A stretch of DNA of 64,000 bases, from NCBI GenBank assembly GCA_963833505.1, contig CAWHYG010000006.1, positions 620,001 to 684,000 of the forward strand. Direction: 5' to 3'. The notes beneath the pieces were generated by a model. That model was not told the origin of the DNA, ran no database searches, and worked only from the letters and a program-made list of their open reading frames with translations. Every line of letters begins with the position of its first letter. The stretch's first letter is position 1. Shown here in pieces: positions 8,006-16,336 of the stretch. Source of the stretch: CAWHYG01 sp963833505. GTDB lineage: Bacteria; Eisenbacteria; RBG-16-71-46; CAIMUX01. The translations under genes and the position numbers were made by a program.

Positions 8006-9838
8006 TCAGGCCGCGACGTCGTCCTCCTCGTCGAATTCCTGTTCCGCCGGACGCGGCTGAATGACGACCTTGAGAACCACGCCCGTCTCCAGATCCTCAG
8101 GCTCGAGGCAGAGCGGCAACAGGATCTCCCGGGGCCGGAGCGCCCGTGATGACCGGCGCGCCGCCGGGAAGATCGCCGGCGGAATCGGATGGACCGCGGG
8201 AGCCGTGAGGTCCGGAGCCTTGGCGGCGCCACGGTCCTCGAACGGATCGAGTGCCGGCGGGACGCCCGGGCGCGTCCCGGGTCGGGAATCGGGGGCGGCA
8301 CCGCTCGCGAACGCAAGCTCTGAAGTCGGATCACACGCGGATTCGAGCTCGGCCGGAGAAGCCGGGTTCAAGCCGGCCAGCGCGACGATCCGGAAGCCCG
8401 CGTCTGCGATCGAGTGGGATACCGGCGCCGGCTCTTCCGGCGGGGACGCCGGGACTGACGTTTCGGCCATCGACGTTTCGTCCGTCGCCACGGGCGCCTC
8501 TTCCACCGGCGACTCGCCGGTCAAGCCGGGCTCCCTCTCGGTCGCTGGCGAGGTTTCGCTCAGGCTCTCCGTCATCACCTCCGCCGCCATCAGCGGCGTT
8601 TCGCTTCTGCTCTCCGTCATCGCCTCCGCCGCCATCAGCGGCGTTTCGCTCAACCTCTCCGTCAGCCCCCACGCCGGCACGGTCTCGTTTGCGCCCGCCG
8701 ACTCCAAAGTCACGCTGGGAAGCTCGACTACCGCGGGTGTCGCCTCCGTAGGCTGGGCCGCTTCCACGGCCTCCGGACCCGATCCCGGAAATTCGGCCGA
8801 TGGCGTGGCCTCCTCCGGCGCGCTCGTCTTGGAAATCACGACGGGGCGCGTCAGCCAGCGACGGAGCTTCTCCCCCACTGAGAGCGGTCGCCCGTTGGCC
8901 GAGCCGGGCTCCGTCCCGCCGGTCAGTTCCGAGAAAGACGTCGCGGAACGCGTGGATTCGGCCGTCGCCTCGCGCACCACCGCAGGCCGTGCGGGCACAA
9001 TCTCCGTTTCGGGCTCGGCCGCGGCCGGCGCAGGTTCGAACGACGTCGCCGCGCGCTCATCCGTCGTGGAATCCGCGGCCGGGCCGGCCGAACCGCCGAG
9101 CCCTGCTTCCGCTGTCCTCGAGGCTCCCGCTGCGGCCGGCGCCTCGGCGACTCCGGAAGATGGCGCCATCCCCGCCGGCGTCGCTATTCCACGGGACGGC
9201 GTCACGCCGACCGGCGCCACGATTCCGGCCGAAGGACTGACTACGGTGACTCCGATCTCCCGGGCAAGCTTGCGGAGCAGAAGCCGCGATACACCCTTGA
9301 ACGTTTCCACCACGCCCTGGCCGGACTTGGCGACGGCCTCGAAGGAAGCCAGGCCGCCGGGGTTCAGCACCGCGTCCAGCTCCCGGATGCTGTAGACGTC
9401 CGGCAGGTCCCGCTTGTTGTACTGAAGAACCCACGGAAGCTCGTCCAGGGACAGGCCGTGCTCCGCCAGATTCTCCCGGAGATTCTCCAGGCTCTCGACG
9501 TTCTCATCCATCTTCCCGCGGCTCGAGTCGGCCACGAACACCACGGCGTCGACGCCCTTCAACACCAGCTTGCGGGTGGCGTTGTAGTAGACCTGTCCCG
9601 GCACCGTGTAGAGAAGGAAGCGCGTCTTGAATCCCGCTAGCTCTCCGAGATTGACCGGCAGGAAATCGAAGAAGAGCGTTCGCTCGGTCTTGGTCTTCAT
9701 CGAGACCATCTTCCCCCGTTGCGTCTGCGGGATGGAGGCGTAGATGTACTCCAGGTTGGTCGTCTTTCCGCTCAGACCCGGCCCGTAGTAGACGAGCTTG
9801 GCGTTGATCTCGCGGCCGGAATAGCTGACGAGAACCAT
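8006..9838 (-). CDS. MglA-family small GTPase with a long repetitive C-terminal tail
   Basis: Translation is placed at MVLVSYSGREINAK (9838), preceded by AGGAGGAGG; an in-frame ATG 111 nt upstream lacks support. Residues 1-195 are a Ras-like GTPase of the MglA type: P-loop YYGPGLSGKTTN (18-28), switch TVPGQVYYN, and NKRD (141-144) for guanine specificity. MglA controls cell polarity and gliding or pilus motility by GTP-dependent localisation. Residues 200-610 are a low-complexity Ala/Pro/Glu/Thr-rich tail, ending with a more conserved-looking piece (LEPEDLETGVVLKVVIQ) and an acidic terminus. Typical MglA is about 195 residues, so the tail is exceptional. No MglB gene is adjacent. Confidence 0.88.
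   Translation of the reverse strand: MVLVSYSGREINAKLVYYGPGLSGKTTNLEYIYASIPQTQRGKMVSMKTKTERTLFFDFLPVNLGELAGFKTRFLLYTVPGQVYYNATRKLVLKGVDAVVFVADSSRGKMDENVESLENLRENLAEHGLSLDELPWVLQYNKRDLPDVYSIRELDAVLNPGGLASFEAVAKSGQGVVETFKGVSRLLLRKLAREIGVTVVSPSAGIVAPVGVTPSRGIATPAGMAPSSGVAEAPAAAGASRTAEAGLGGSAGPAADSTTDERAATSFEPAPAAAEPETEIVPARPAVVREATAESTRSATSFSELTGGTEPGSANGRPLSVGEKLRRWLTRPVVISKTSAPEEATPSAEFPGSGPEAVEAAQPTEATPAVVELPSVTLESAGANETVPAWGLTERLSETPLMAAEAMTESRSETPLMAAEVMTESLSETSPATEREPGLTGESPVEEAPVATDETSMAETSVPASPPEEPAPVSHSIADAGFRIVALAGLNPASPAELESACDPTSELAFASGAAPDSRPGTRPGVPPALDPFEDRGAAKAPDLTAPAVHPIPPAIFPAARRSSRALRPREILLPLCLEPEDLETGVVLKVVIQPRPAEQEFDEEDDVAA
8553..8663. repeat. 45-bp tandem repeat inside the GTPase tail
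   Basis: About two and a half copies of a 45-bp unit lie in tandem (8553-8597, 8598-8642, then partial). In the gene's frame they encode a 15-residue unit resembling SETPLMAAEAMTESR. The copies are nearly identical, which suggests recent expansion of a disordered region rather than a folded domain. Confidence 0.75.
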
Positions 9839-10139
9839 GGGGATCCTCCTCCTGGCGTCGGGACGTAGGGCGCGTAGCATGCCGTCTCTCTGGATATTCG
9901 GCTGATCCGGGCGGTTCCTTGAACGGCGGGTGGCGGGCGATCCCCGCATTCCCTTTGAGGTTTCGTGGAGGCGAGGTCCTCGGAGAAAGGGCCTCAGGGC
10001 TCAAACCGAGGCCGGGCGCGCCGCCGGGGCATTTTCCCCAAGGCTGGCCTCTGGTGCGAGCGGCGCCTGCCGCAACGCGCCGCCCAAGCCCTTTCCCTGT
10101 GGACCTCTCACAACGCCGGTTCCGAGTCGCGCCTTGAGC
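9839..10139. other. Intergenic region before the GTPase gene
   Basis: 301 bp between the small unknown gene and the GTPase gene. It holds the GTPase ribosome binding site at about 9843-9850 and a weak GC hairpin at about 9990-10013 (GGCCTC/GAGGCC). I see no convincing promoter or gene. Confidence 0.4.
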
Positions 10140-10637
10140 TCAATCGGCGCCAGCCGGGGATTTCGAGGGTTGGCTCCATTCCAGAACGAGCAGGGACTCG
10201 GGCGGAACGCCGGAGAGAAGCGCGGATTCGGCCCAGGCCAGCTCCGCCAATCGCAGTCGATCGCGGCCCGCCTGCTTGAGCGTGATGAAGAGAACCTGAT
10301 CGCCGCGAACGCAGCCCAGATCCCAGACGCCTCGCGCGGCGCGGGTCGCAGAACCGAGCCGGCCGAGAGCAAGGGCCAGCGGTGCGGGAATCGTTCCATC
10401 GACGCCGGATTCCCGGGTCCCCTTCGGAAGCCGAACGCAGACCCATCCGGCGCCGCGAAAACACCGGATCACCTGTTCCATCGCTCTGGCTGCGTTCTCG
10501 ATGCGGAGGTCCGCCGCGGATGGGCCGCCTTCCGCTGAAAGCAGGAACCTCGCACGCGGAAGCCCCACCGAGCGCCGGCTCGGAAGAAGCACCTCGATCT
10601 CCGCGGACGAGACGAGTTCTGCAGGCAACGGAATCAT
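10140..10637 (-). CDS. Unknown 165-residue protein with nuclease-like pattern
   Basis: Begins with ATG 53 bp after the SUOX-family gene, in the same direction, so probably cotranscribed. I do not recognise the family. A stretch running from FRGAGWVCVRLP through GVWDLGCVRGDQVLFITLKQAG resembles the spacing of PD-(D/E)XK or archaeal Holliday-junction-resolvase-like folds, with a D followed by a beta strand and xxK. The usual acidic residue before K is missing, so catalysis is doubtful. No signal peptide or membrane helix is visible. It could be any small alpha/beta protein. Confidence 0.55.
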   Translation of the reverse strand: MIPLPAELVSSAEIEVLLPSRRSVGLPRARFLLSAEGGPSAADLRIENAARAMEQVIRCFRGAGWVCVRLPKGTRESGVDGTIPAPLALALGRLGSATRAARGVWDLGCVRGDQVLFITLKQAGRDRLRLAELAWAESALLSGVPPESLLVLEWSQPSKSPAGAD

Positions 10638-10690
10638 GCTTGGTCGCGAGTCCTATCACCGGACATGGCCGTTGGCAACGGCCGCGAAGG

Positions 10691-11782
10691 TCAGGTCACC
10701 ACCGTGACGCTGACCCGTTGCACGGCGTTGACGGCGTAGCCTCCCACGTTCCAGACCGGTTCGCTCGGCTGCTCGTTTCCGGCGCTGTCCGTCGCCCGGC
10801 AGCAGATCTCGGTCGTCGACCCCGCCTTGGCTTCCCAGTGGAAGGTCCAACGGTGCCAGGCCTGCCGGCCCTCGGAAGGCTCCACCGCGGCCGGTTCCCA
10901 GTGGCGCCCGCCGTCGACGCTCACCTCCACCCGTGCGATCGACCCGTGCCCGGACCAGGCGCGGCCTTCGAGCCGACCCGGGCCTGCGGACAGCAGCCGG
11001 TTGCGGGTGAGAAAGTCGGGAATCCCCGGCGGGATCATGAGGGCGCGCGGAGCCATACGGGTCACCGGCCCTCCCTCTTCTTCGACCGACCGGCGGTAGC
11101 GATAGGCGTTCACGTGCTGGTATCCGCGGAAGGGTTCATCAAGCACGCGGATCTCCCCCAGCCATTTCACGCTCGCCATCCCATACCATCCCGGCACCAC
11201 AAGGCGGAGCGGATACCCATGTTGCGGCGGGAGCGGAGCGCCGTTGAGATCCCAGGCGAGCAACGGGCCTTCGCCGAGGGCTGCTTCCAGCGGGAGACTC
11301 CTCTGGTAGAATTGCTCGACTCCGCCTTCCATCCCCCGGTCCAGCCCGGTGAACAGCACCTCTTGCGCGTCCGGCAGGAGACCGGCCTCTTCCAGCAACG
11401 GCCCGAGCGGCGTGCCGGTCCATTGCCCGGTGCCGACCGCCTCGAAAAGCCAGGGCTGGCTGACGGGACGGGGATGAAGTCGGGCGCGACCATTGCCGGC
11501 GCATTCCAGGGTGATCGGAAGCGTGGACGCGGGACGAGAGCGGAGCTCCGCCCAGCCCAGGGAAAGAGGCGACCTCACCCGGCCTGTGACCTGCAGCTTC
11601 CACGTCGCGAGGTCGACCATGGGAATGTCATAGTGGATCAACAGGTAGTGGAGCCCGATCGGCGTCACGTCATAGCGAAGAGCCTCCAGCGGCATGCCGT
11701 GATTTCGGGCCGCGAGCTGCAGCTCCTCTCGAGTGATCTCCGTAGAGTCCGAGGGCCCAGCGGGGGGCTTGGTATCGTCCAT
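10691..11782 (-). CDS. SUOX-family molybdopterin-dependent oxidoreductase
   Basis: 363 residues with the two domains of the sulfite oxidase family. The N-terminal molybdopterin domain (about 35-230) has the molybdenum-ligating cysteine in LECAGNGR (Cys94). The C-terminal Ig-like Mo-co dimerisation domain (about 245-355) includes GRAWSGHGSIARVEVSVDGG. No heme domain is present. There is no Tat or Sec signal, so unlike most bacterial members it appears cytoplasmic. TAGGAGA precedes the ATG. The substrate (sulfite, sulfoxide or other) cannot be told from sequence. Confidence 0.87.
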   Translation of the reverse strand: MDDTKPPAGPSDSTEITREELQLAARNHGMPLEALRYDVTPIGLHYLLIHYDIPMVDLATWKLQVTGRVRSPLSLGWAELRSRPASTLPITLECAGNGRARLHPRPVSQPWLFEAVGTGQWTGTPLGPLLEEAGLLPDAQEVLFTGLDRGMEGGVEQFYQRSLPLEAALGEGPLLAWDLNGAPLPPQHGYPLRLVVPGWYGMASVKWLGEIRVLDEPFRGYQHVNAYRYRRSVEEEGGPVTRMAPRALMIPPGIPDFLTRNRLLSAGPGRLEGRAWSGHGSIARVEVSVDGGRHWEPAAVEPSEGRQAWHRWTFHWEAKAGSTTEICCRATDSAGNEQPSEPVWNVGGYAVNAVQRVSVTVVT

Positions 11783-12176
11783 CGCCGACGTCTCCTAGTC
11801 GCAGGTGGCAGCGGACCCAGGCACGCAGTCCAACTCGGACGGCGGGCGCTCACTCACCGGGCGTGATGGGAAGTATAGGCGATCGGGGGGCAGCCCACTC
11901 CGGCGTTTTGGGCGGCGAACGATCGGCCGGGCCGGGACCTGGACCGTCAATCTCGAAAGCCCCGCGACCTGGCTCGGGCGCGCCGGAGTCACCGGCGCGG
12001 GAGTGATCCCGGCTTGCCCGTGTCTTCCTTTTCCTGGAGATCGCGGGTACGATTCCGGGTTGACGCGAACCGATGGAGAGTCGCGCACAGTGGATAAGAC
12101 GTCCCGGCCGCTGTTCGGCCGAGCGGCTCCTTGGCGCTTGCCCCGGGCACTTCACGTTCAGAAGGAGACGACATCG
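11783..12176. other. Divergent intergenic region, SUOX gene / VOC gene
   Basis: 394 bp between two divergent starts. On the minus strand a TATACT hexamer at 11877-11872 could be the -10 of the SUOX gene, but no matching -35 is seen. On the plus side GAAGGAG lies about 10 nt before the VOC start. I see no repeat, RNA or further gene. Confidence 0.35.
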
Positions 12177-12584
12177 ATGGAATTCCGCACCTACGTGAAC
12201 TTCGCCGGCACCTGCGCGGAGGCCTTCCGGTATTACGAGAAGCATCTTGGCGGCAGGATCGGCATGATGATGACCCACGGGCAGGCGCCGGACCCGAGCC
12301 GCGTCAAGCCGGAGTGGAAGGACATGGTCCTGCACGCGCGCATGTCGCTCGGCGACGGCGAACTGATGGGCGCGGACATCCCGACTGCCGAACCGATGCG
12401 GAGCGCCTACCTTTCCCTGAGCGTCGACAGCGACTCCGAGGCGGAACGCATCTTCGCCGCTCTGGCCGACGGCGGGGCGCCCCTCATGCCGATGCAGGAG
12501 ACCTTCTTCGCCACCCGCTTCGGCCAGGTTCGGGATCGCTTCGGGCTCAACTGGATGGTCCTGCACGAGCGGCCGATGCCTTAG
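12177..12584 (+). CDS. VOC-superfamily (PhnB-like) protein
   Basis: Start at ATG 12177 after GAAGGAG. 135 residues with the glyoxalase/PhnB pattern: MEFRTYVNFAGTCAEAFRYYEKHLGG, then GDGELMGADIP, and a second beta-alpha-beta module ending RFGQVRDRFGLNWMV. PhnB-like proteins are small cytoplasmic VOC proteins, often of unknown substrate. The stop codon TAG falls inside the left end of the 186-bp inverted-repeat element that follows, so the last codon or two may have been changed by insertion. Confidence 0.88.
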   Translation: MEFRTYVNFAGTCAEAFRYYEKHLGGRIGMMMTHGQAPDPSRVKPEWKDMVLHARMSLGDGELMGADIPTAEPMRSAYLSLSVDSDSEAERIFAALADGGAPLMPMQETFFATRFGQVRDRFGLNWMVLHERPMP

Positions 12585-12766
12585 CCCGCATTATTCGTGA
12601 TCGCCCGTCGCGAGGCACCGGAGATGCCCGTCAGGACAAGGCGCGCGTAGCCCGAACGACGCAGGCATACTCCCGGCAGTATGTCGAGGAGTGAGGGCAA
12701 GCGCAACGCAGTCATGGCGGGCAGATCCGCTGCCGCAGCAGGGGGTTCATGAATAATGCGGGTTAG
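12581..12766. mobile_element. 186-bp MITE-like element with 20-bp terminal inverted repeats
   Basis: The left end TTAGCCCGCATTATTCGTGA (12581-12600) matches, with two or three mismatches, the reverse complement of the right end (12747-12766). Between them are 146 bp with no open frame. The element fills the whole gap between the VOC gene and the TonB receptor gene and provides the VOC stop codon. The ends resemble IS1380-group termini, and an IS1380-type transposase fragment occurs at 41553, but that family link is an inference. No clear target duplication is visible. Confidence 0.65.
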
Positions 12767-12768
12767 GT

Positions 12769-15009
12769 CTAGAATCCCCAGGACAACCCGCCGTAGAGCC
12801 CCCTCCGCGGCAGGTACTGCGGCGCGAACACGCCGACGCCCTGCCCGTCCCGGATCTCGTACACCTTGTCGAAGAGGTTGACGACGTCGACCCGGATCTT
12901 CACGCGACCGGGGCCGGCCATCCCCAGCAGACGTTCCGCGCCGAGGTTGACCGTCCCGTAGGGCGGAAGCTCCGTCTGGTTCCCGAAGCCTCCGTATAGA
13001 CCGCTTCCGTAGAGCGCATCGACGCAGACCTTCGTGCCTTTGTGCTGGCAGGAAACCCCGGCGGAAGCCGTGATGTCCTGGTCATGATCGAGGTGGTACC
13101 AGTGGGTCTGAAGAAACGCCAGCTCGTCGGGATCGAACTGGAACTGGCCCGAGGTCAGGCCGTACGCCTTCGCGCGGCTGAAGGCCAGATTCGCATAGGC
13201 GCCGATGCCGTTCTTGTCATAGCCCGCCATCAACTCCACGCCTCGAACCAGACCGCGCTCGGCGTTGTTGGGGGAGAAGATCATGGCCGGCCCGAACTGG
13301 CCTTCGTCCAGCACCCACTTCTTGATCTTGTAGTAGCCCTCGATCCCGACCTGCAGCTCCGGGAGAATCCGGTGCACCAGCCCGGCGTCGAAATAGTGAT
13401 ACCGCTCCGATCGAACCGGATCGCTCGTGCTGTTGCCGGGGTCGGCGCCGTGCGTGGTGTCGACGAACCGGTCGATGCTCGTCGTCGGAACCAGCTCCAG
13501 AGGCGGGGGCGTGAAATATCGGGCGTATCCGGCCTGCCAGGTCGTCCGACCGCCTTCGTGATAGACGAGGTTGATCCGCGGGCTGAGCTGCTGCTCGTCC
13601 AGATAGGCATGGAGCCCGTCGAAACGCAGGCCGTAGTTGATCGTCAACTGATCCCGGACCTGCCACTCGTCCTGCAGATAGCCGCTGTAGAGCGAGGCTC
13701 GCTTGTCGTTATCGTCAACGATCTGCTTCGGCGTGAAACCGGTCTGCTCCCAGGAGGAGGACGAGCTGCTCCAGGCCGCCGGAAAGACCCAGTTCAGGGT
13801 GTTGACCGCGGCCATCTCGCCGGTCAGGCTGAAGCCTCCGCGCAGCATATGGCGCTCGTTCAGAGGATAGCTGGCGTCTCCCGAGAGCCCGACCGCCGTC
13901 AGCCGGTGTTCGGCGCGCGCCGCCACTCCGTTGAACATCAGGTCCCCGATCACGTCCGGCTCGAAGAGGATGTCCCCGTAACGCGCCGACTGGGCCACCT
14001 GGAGGTTCAAGGCGCCGATCTTCTTCTGATAGGCCAGGACTTCATAGCTGTTCCGCTCGTCCTGTTTCTCGTTGAGCTGCGAGGACGGGAAGGTTTTCAG
14101 GGAATCGTACTGGAAGAGCGCGGTCTGGCCGGGAGTGTCGGGAAGCTGGAACGAGGCGTAGGCGCTGCTCAGGATGAGACTCAACCGGCTGGTCGGGTCG
14201 ATGACATAGGACAACGAAGCCAGACCCTTGTACTGGTTGGTGTCATCATGAAGCGGGCGAAAGCTGGCGGTCGGATTGGCCATGCCCATGGCATCATGGG
14301 GGCCGCCGAGGGAGAGATAGCAGGTCCACCTGCCCGCGGCCGCGCCGTAATCGAGACTGGGGTTGATGGTGCTGTAGCTGCCGCCGTAGAGGGAGAGATC
14401 TCCCCCGTTGGCAGAGACGCCGGTCTTGGTCTCCATATCGACGATGCCCGCGGTGCGGCCTCCGTACTGGGCCGGAAGGGTGCCGACGATCAGCGACAGG
14501 CGATCGACGAACTTGAGGCTCAGCTCCTGGCCGAAGCCGACCAGGCCGTCGGGCAAGAGGACGCCGTTGATCCGATACTGGAGGTTGGCTTCCTCGCCGC
14601 GAACATGCAGGCGCTTGTCCAGCTCGTCCTGGACAACGCCGGGGAAGTGATACAGCGTCTGATCCAACGACGCGTTGTCTCCCTGGGGCTGTTCGTTGAT
14701 CTGCTCGGCGGTCAGGGTGCGCTTGGTCGCTCCGAGGCTGGGCACGATCCGCTCGCGCGCCGCGTTCAGGTTGGCGATGACCTGGACCTCGGGCAGCAGC
14801 TCGATGCCGTGGGTGAGCTTCGGCTTGGAGGGCACGGCCTGGCGGACCGTGTCCTGGCTCGCCGGGACATGCGCCGGATCCTGGGCCTTGGCCAGAGAAG
14901 TCGTCGCCAGAAGGAAAATGATCAACGATCGGAGGACCGGAATCAGTCCAACCAGCCCGATCGTGCCGGCCTGGCGACCTGTTCCCGCCGATCCCCGCGT
15001 CCCCGCCAT
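12769..15009 (-). CDS. TonB-dependent outer membrane receptor
   Basis: Start at ATG 15009 (746 residues) because a G-rich site lies directly upstream. A signal peptide (about 24-45, LRSLIIFLLATTSLAKA) is followed by a plug domain (about 85-205, with LDQTLYHFPGVVQD, HVRGEEANLQYRINGV and PAQYGGRTAGIVDMETK). A 22-strand type beta-barrel continues to the C-terminal GLYGGLSWGF, ending in Phe as outer membrane proteins do. These receptors import siderophores, cobalamin, glycans or metals using TonB energy. No ligand-specific neighbour is present, so the substrate is unknown. Its 3' end abuts the MITE-like element. Confidence 0.93.
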   Translation of the reverse strand: MAGTRGSAGTGRQAGTIGLVGLIPVLRSLIIFLLATTSLAKAQDPAHVPASQDTVRQAVPSKPKLTHGIELLPEVQVIANLNAARERIVPSLGATKRTLTAEQINEQPQGDNASLDQTLYHFPGVVQDELDKRLHVRGEEANLQYRINGVLLPDGLVGFGQELSLKFVDRLSLIVGTLPAQYGGRTAGIVDMETKTGVSANGGDLSLYGGSYSTINPSLDYGAAAGRWTCYLSLGGPHDAMGMANPTASFRPLHDDTNQYKGLASLSYVIDPTSRLSLILSSAYASFQLPDTPGQTALFQYDSLKTFPSSQLNEKQDERNSYEVLAYQKKIGALNLQVAQSARYGDILFEPDVIGDLMFNGVAARAEHRLTAVGLSGDASYPLNERHMLRGGFSLTGEMAAVNTLNWVFPAAWSSSSSSWEQTGFTPKQIVDDNDKRASLYSGYLQDEWQVRDQLTINYGLRFDGLHAYLDEQQLSPRINLVYHEGGRTTWQAGYARYFTPPPLELVPTTSIDRFVDTTHGADPGNSTSDPVRSERYHYFDAGLVHRILPELQVGIEGYYKIKKWVLDEGQFGPAMIFSPNNAERGLVRGVELMAGYDKNGIGAYANLAFSRAKAYGLTSGQFQFDPDELAFLQTHWYHLDHDQDITASAGVSCQHKGTKVCVDALYGSGLYGGFGNQTELPPYGTVNLGAERLLGMAGPGRVKIRVDVVNLFDKVYEIRDGQGVGVFAPQYLPRRGLYGGLSWGF

Positions 15010-15013
15010 CTCA

Positions 15014-15022
15014 CCCCCCCCC
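15014..15022 (-). promoter_or_regulatory. G9 homopolymer in the TonB receptor ribosome binding site
   Basis: The mRNA reads a run of nine G, then TGAG, then the ATG at 15009. The run overlaps the Shine-Dalgarno position. Slippage in it would alter spacing or strength of the site, a known route to phase variation of outer membrane proteins. Nothing here proves that it varies. Confidence 0.4.
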
Positions 15023-15299
15023 GGCTGTCGCACACCGCTCTTGTGAAGCCCATCCGGAGGTCAAGCGTACGCCGCAGCCGGGCTTCAACGCAAGGCGCGC
15101 GGACTTGTGACACCCGTGTCGACTCTTCGGCGTGCCCGGGGGCCTATCGATCGTCGCGAGCCGTCCTGCACGAGCTCCAAAGTCCGGGTTTCCCGGGAGA
15201 ACCCGATTCTGGTGGAGCTTGCCTCATGATCGCCACGATTCCAACTTGCAGGCGGAGGAACTCGCCTTCGGCGATATAGGTGGCATTCCCATCGATGGG
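15023..15299. other. Upstream region of the TonB receptor, no gene seen
   Basis: No intact gene is supported. Short open stretches on either strand lack start sites and family resemblance. With 15300-15571 it forms a 560-bp eroded stretch next to the IS66 fragment. Confidence 0.4.
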
Positions 15300-15440
15300 C
15301 ACCCACGCTCGATGGCATTGTTGTCGAGCGGGCTCTGAGGATCGCCCAGGAACGTCGTTAACCCGGGCCAGAGTTCCAGCATGTAGTGCACGGCCTGGCC
15401 CAGCGCGCCAGGGGGCAGGTGCGGCCCTCTGACGCTGATC
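15300..15440 (-). pseudogene. IS66-type transposase (TnpC) fragment
   Basis: Translating the minus strand gives GALGQAVHYMLELWPGL followed by TTFLGDPQSPLDNNAIERG, the conserved IS66 TnpC segment ending in the DNNxxER catalytic region. The homology stops there on one side and fades within about 15 codons on the other, so only about 45 residues remain. No inverted repeats are visible. Confidence 0.65.
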
Positions 15441-15571
15441 CGCCTGGGAAAGCGCCGGTACTACAGGATCGTCTGAGGACGACCCGTCTTACGGCCGCGT
15501 AGAGGAGCGCGTCCTGCCCACCGCTTCTCGTTGCGCCCTGGTCCTCTGGGCGTCTCTGGGAGTCGGGCCGG

Positions 15572-15910
15572 TCATGCCGCATCGACAGTAACGGTGTATC
15601 TAAGCCCGGCACGCCGAAGCTCGTCCTGGAGGGCAAGTCGCACGAATTGGGCCTCCGCATAGCCCAGAAGCGCGGCCCATCGTGCAGCCCGTTCCGGACT
15701 GACGACCTTTCGGCCGTTCTCAATGTGAGAAAGATGCTGTTTGGAAATGCCAAGCGTTTCGGCGAACTCCGTCTGCGTCATGGCCTCGCCTTCACGGATG
15801 GACCGAAGCAGCTTGGCGAGCGTGAGTGGGCCGCCACTCAGCTTCTCCAGAAAGGCCGCGGCATCCGACGCCACGCGGACGCGGCGCGAGGTCTTCTTTT
15901 CAGTAGACAT
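15572..15910 (-). CDS. XRE-family antitoxin (HigA-like)
   Basis: Start at MSTEKKTSRRVRV (ATG 15910), overlapping the stop of the toxin remnant; 112 residues. A helix-turn-helix (about 43-95) contains MTQTEFAETLGISKQHLSHI and ENGRKVVSPERAARWAALLG. The C terminus DELRRAGLRYTVTVDAA is as in antitoxins paired with RelE/HigB-like toxins. It would bind its own promoter and neutralise a toxin. Here the toxin gene upstream is truncated, so this is probably an orphan antitoxin, possibly protecting against related toxins elsewhere. Confidence 0.85.
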   Translation of the reverse strand: MSTEKKTSRRVRVASDAAAFLEKLSGGPLTLAKLLRSIREGEAMTQTEFAETLGISKQHLSHIENGRKVVSPERAARWAALLGYAEAQFVRLALQDELRRAGLRYTVTVDAA

Positions 15911-16007
15911 GTGCTTCGATCCAAGCCATGAGCTTGTCCACAATGAATCCGGGAGCCCGCCGAAGCTGTCGACGAGCTCGTGCGGATATGGTTGCTTGCC
16001 AGGTCAC
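15900..16007 (-). pseudogene. Truncated RelE/HigB-type toxin remnant
   Basis: From GTG at 16007 the frame reads VTWQATISARARRQLRRAPG and then FIVDKLMAWIEAHVY, followed by TGA. This matches only the first third of RelE/HigB-like toxins, which begin with W-x-x-x-x-S, A-x-x-x-L-x-x-x-P and a long helix. The frame stops inside the antitoxin start region, with an 11-nt overlap. The catalytic C-terminal strands are missing, so it cannot be an active RNase. Confidence 0.6.
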
Positions 16008-16336
16008 ATATTGATGGTAGCCCCCGCAGGTCTACTCGTCAACCGCATCTCATCCCCTCGGTGAGCCGCGGAACGGACCAGTCTTGAAGCCGAGCGCCAG
16101 CACTCAGCGGCGGGTGGCGCAGCCGCCCCGCCGTCCGCAGCACCTTGCTCGATGCATCCGTCATGCCATCGTGTTTCGTCAAGGGCCTCAGCGAACGCTG
16201 GATCACCCAGTGATCCGCGACGGCCATCTACCTCCTCATCGGTTAGAGGAGCGCGTCCCCGTCCGCGTCTTGCGCCTGCGCCCGCAAGCGAAGTGGGGCC
16301 AGGCGATCGGGATCAAGGTCACTGTAGTCCAGTAGC
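16008..16336. other. Eroded region between toxin remnant and recG
   Basis: 329 bp without a supportable gene. Short frames exist on both strands (for example minus 16227-16039) but none has a ribosome binding site or a recognised motif. Next to an IS66 fragment and a broken toxin gene, it most likely represents decayed mobile or accessory DNA. Confidence 0.4.

Noticed and set aside
13042..15279. Very long plus-strand open frame opposite the TonB receptor gene
   Set aside because: Its residues show no family features and it mirrors the receptor gene; long antisense frames are expected at this GC content. The same applies to 6643-7881, 52393-56004 and 16733-18766.
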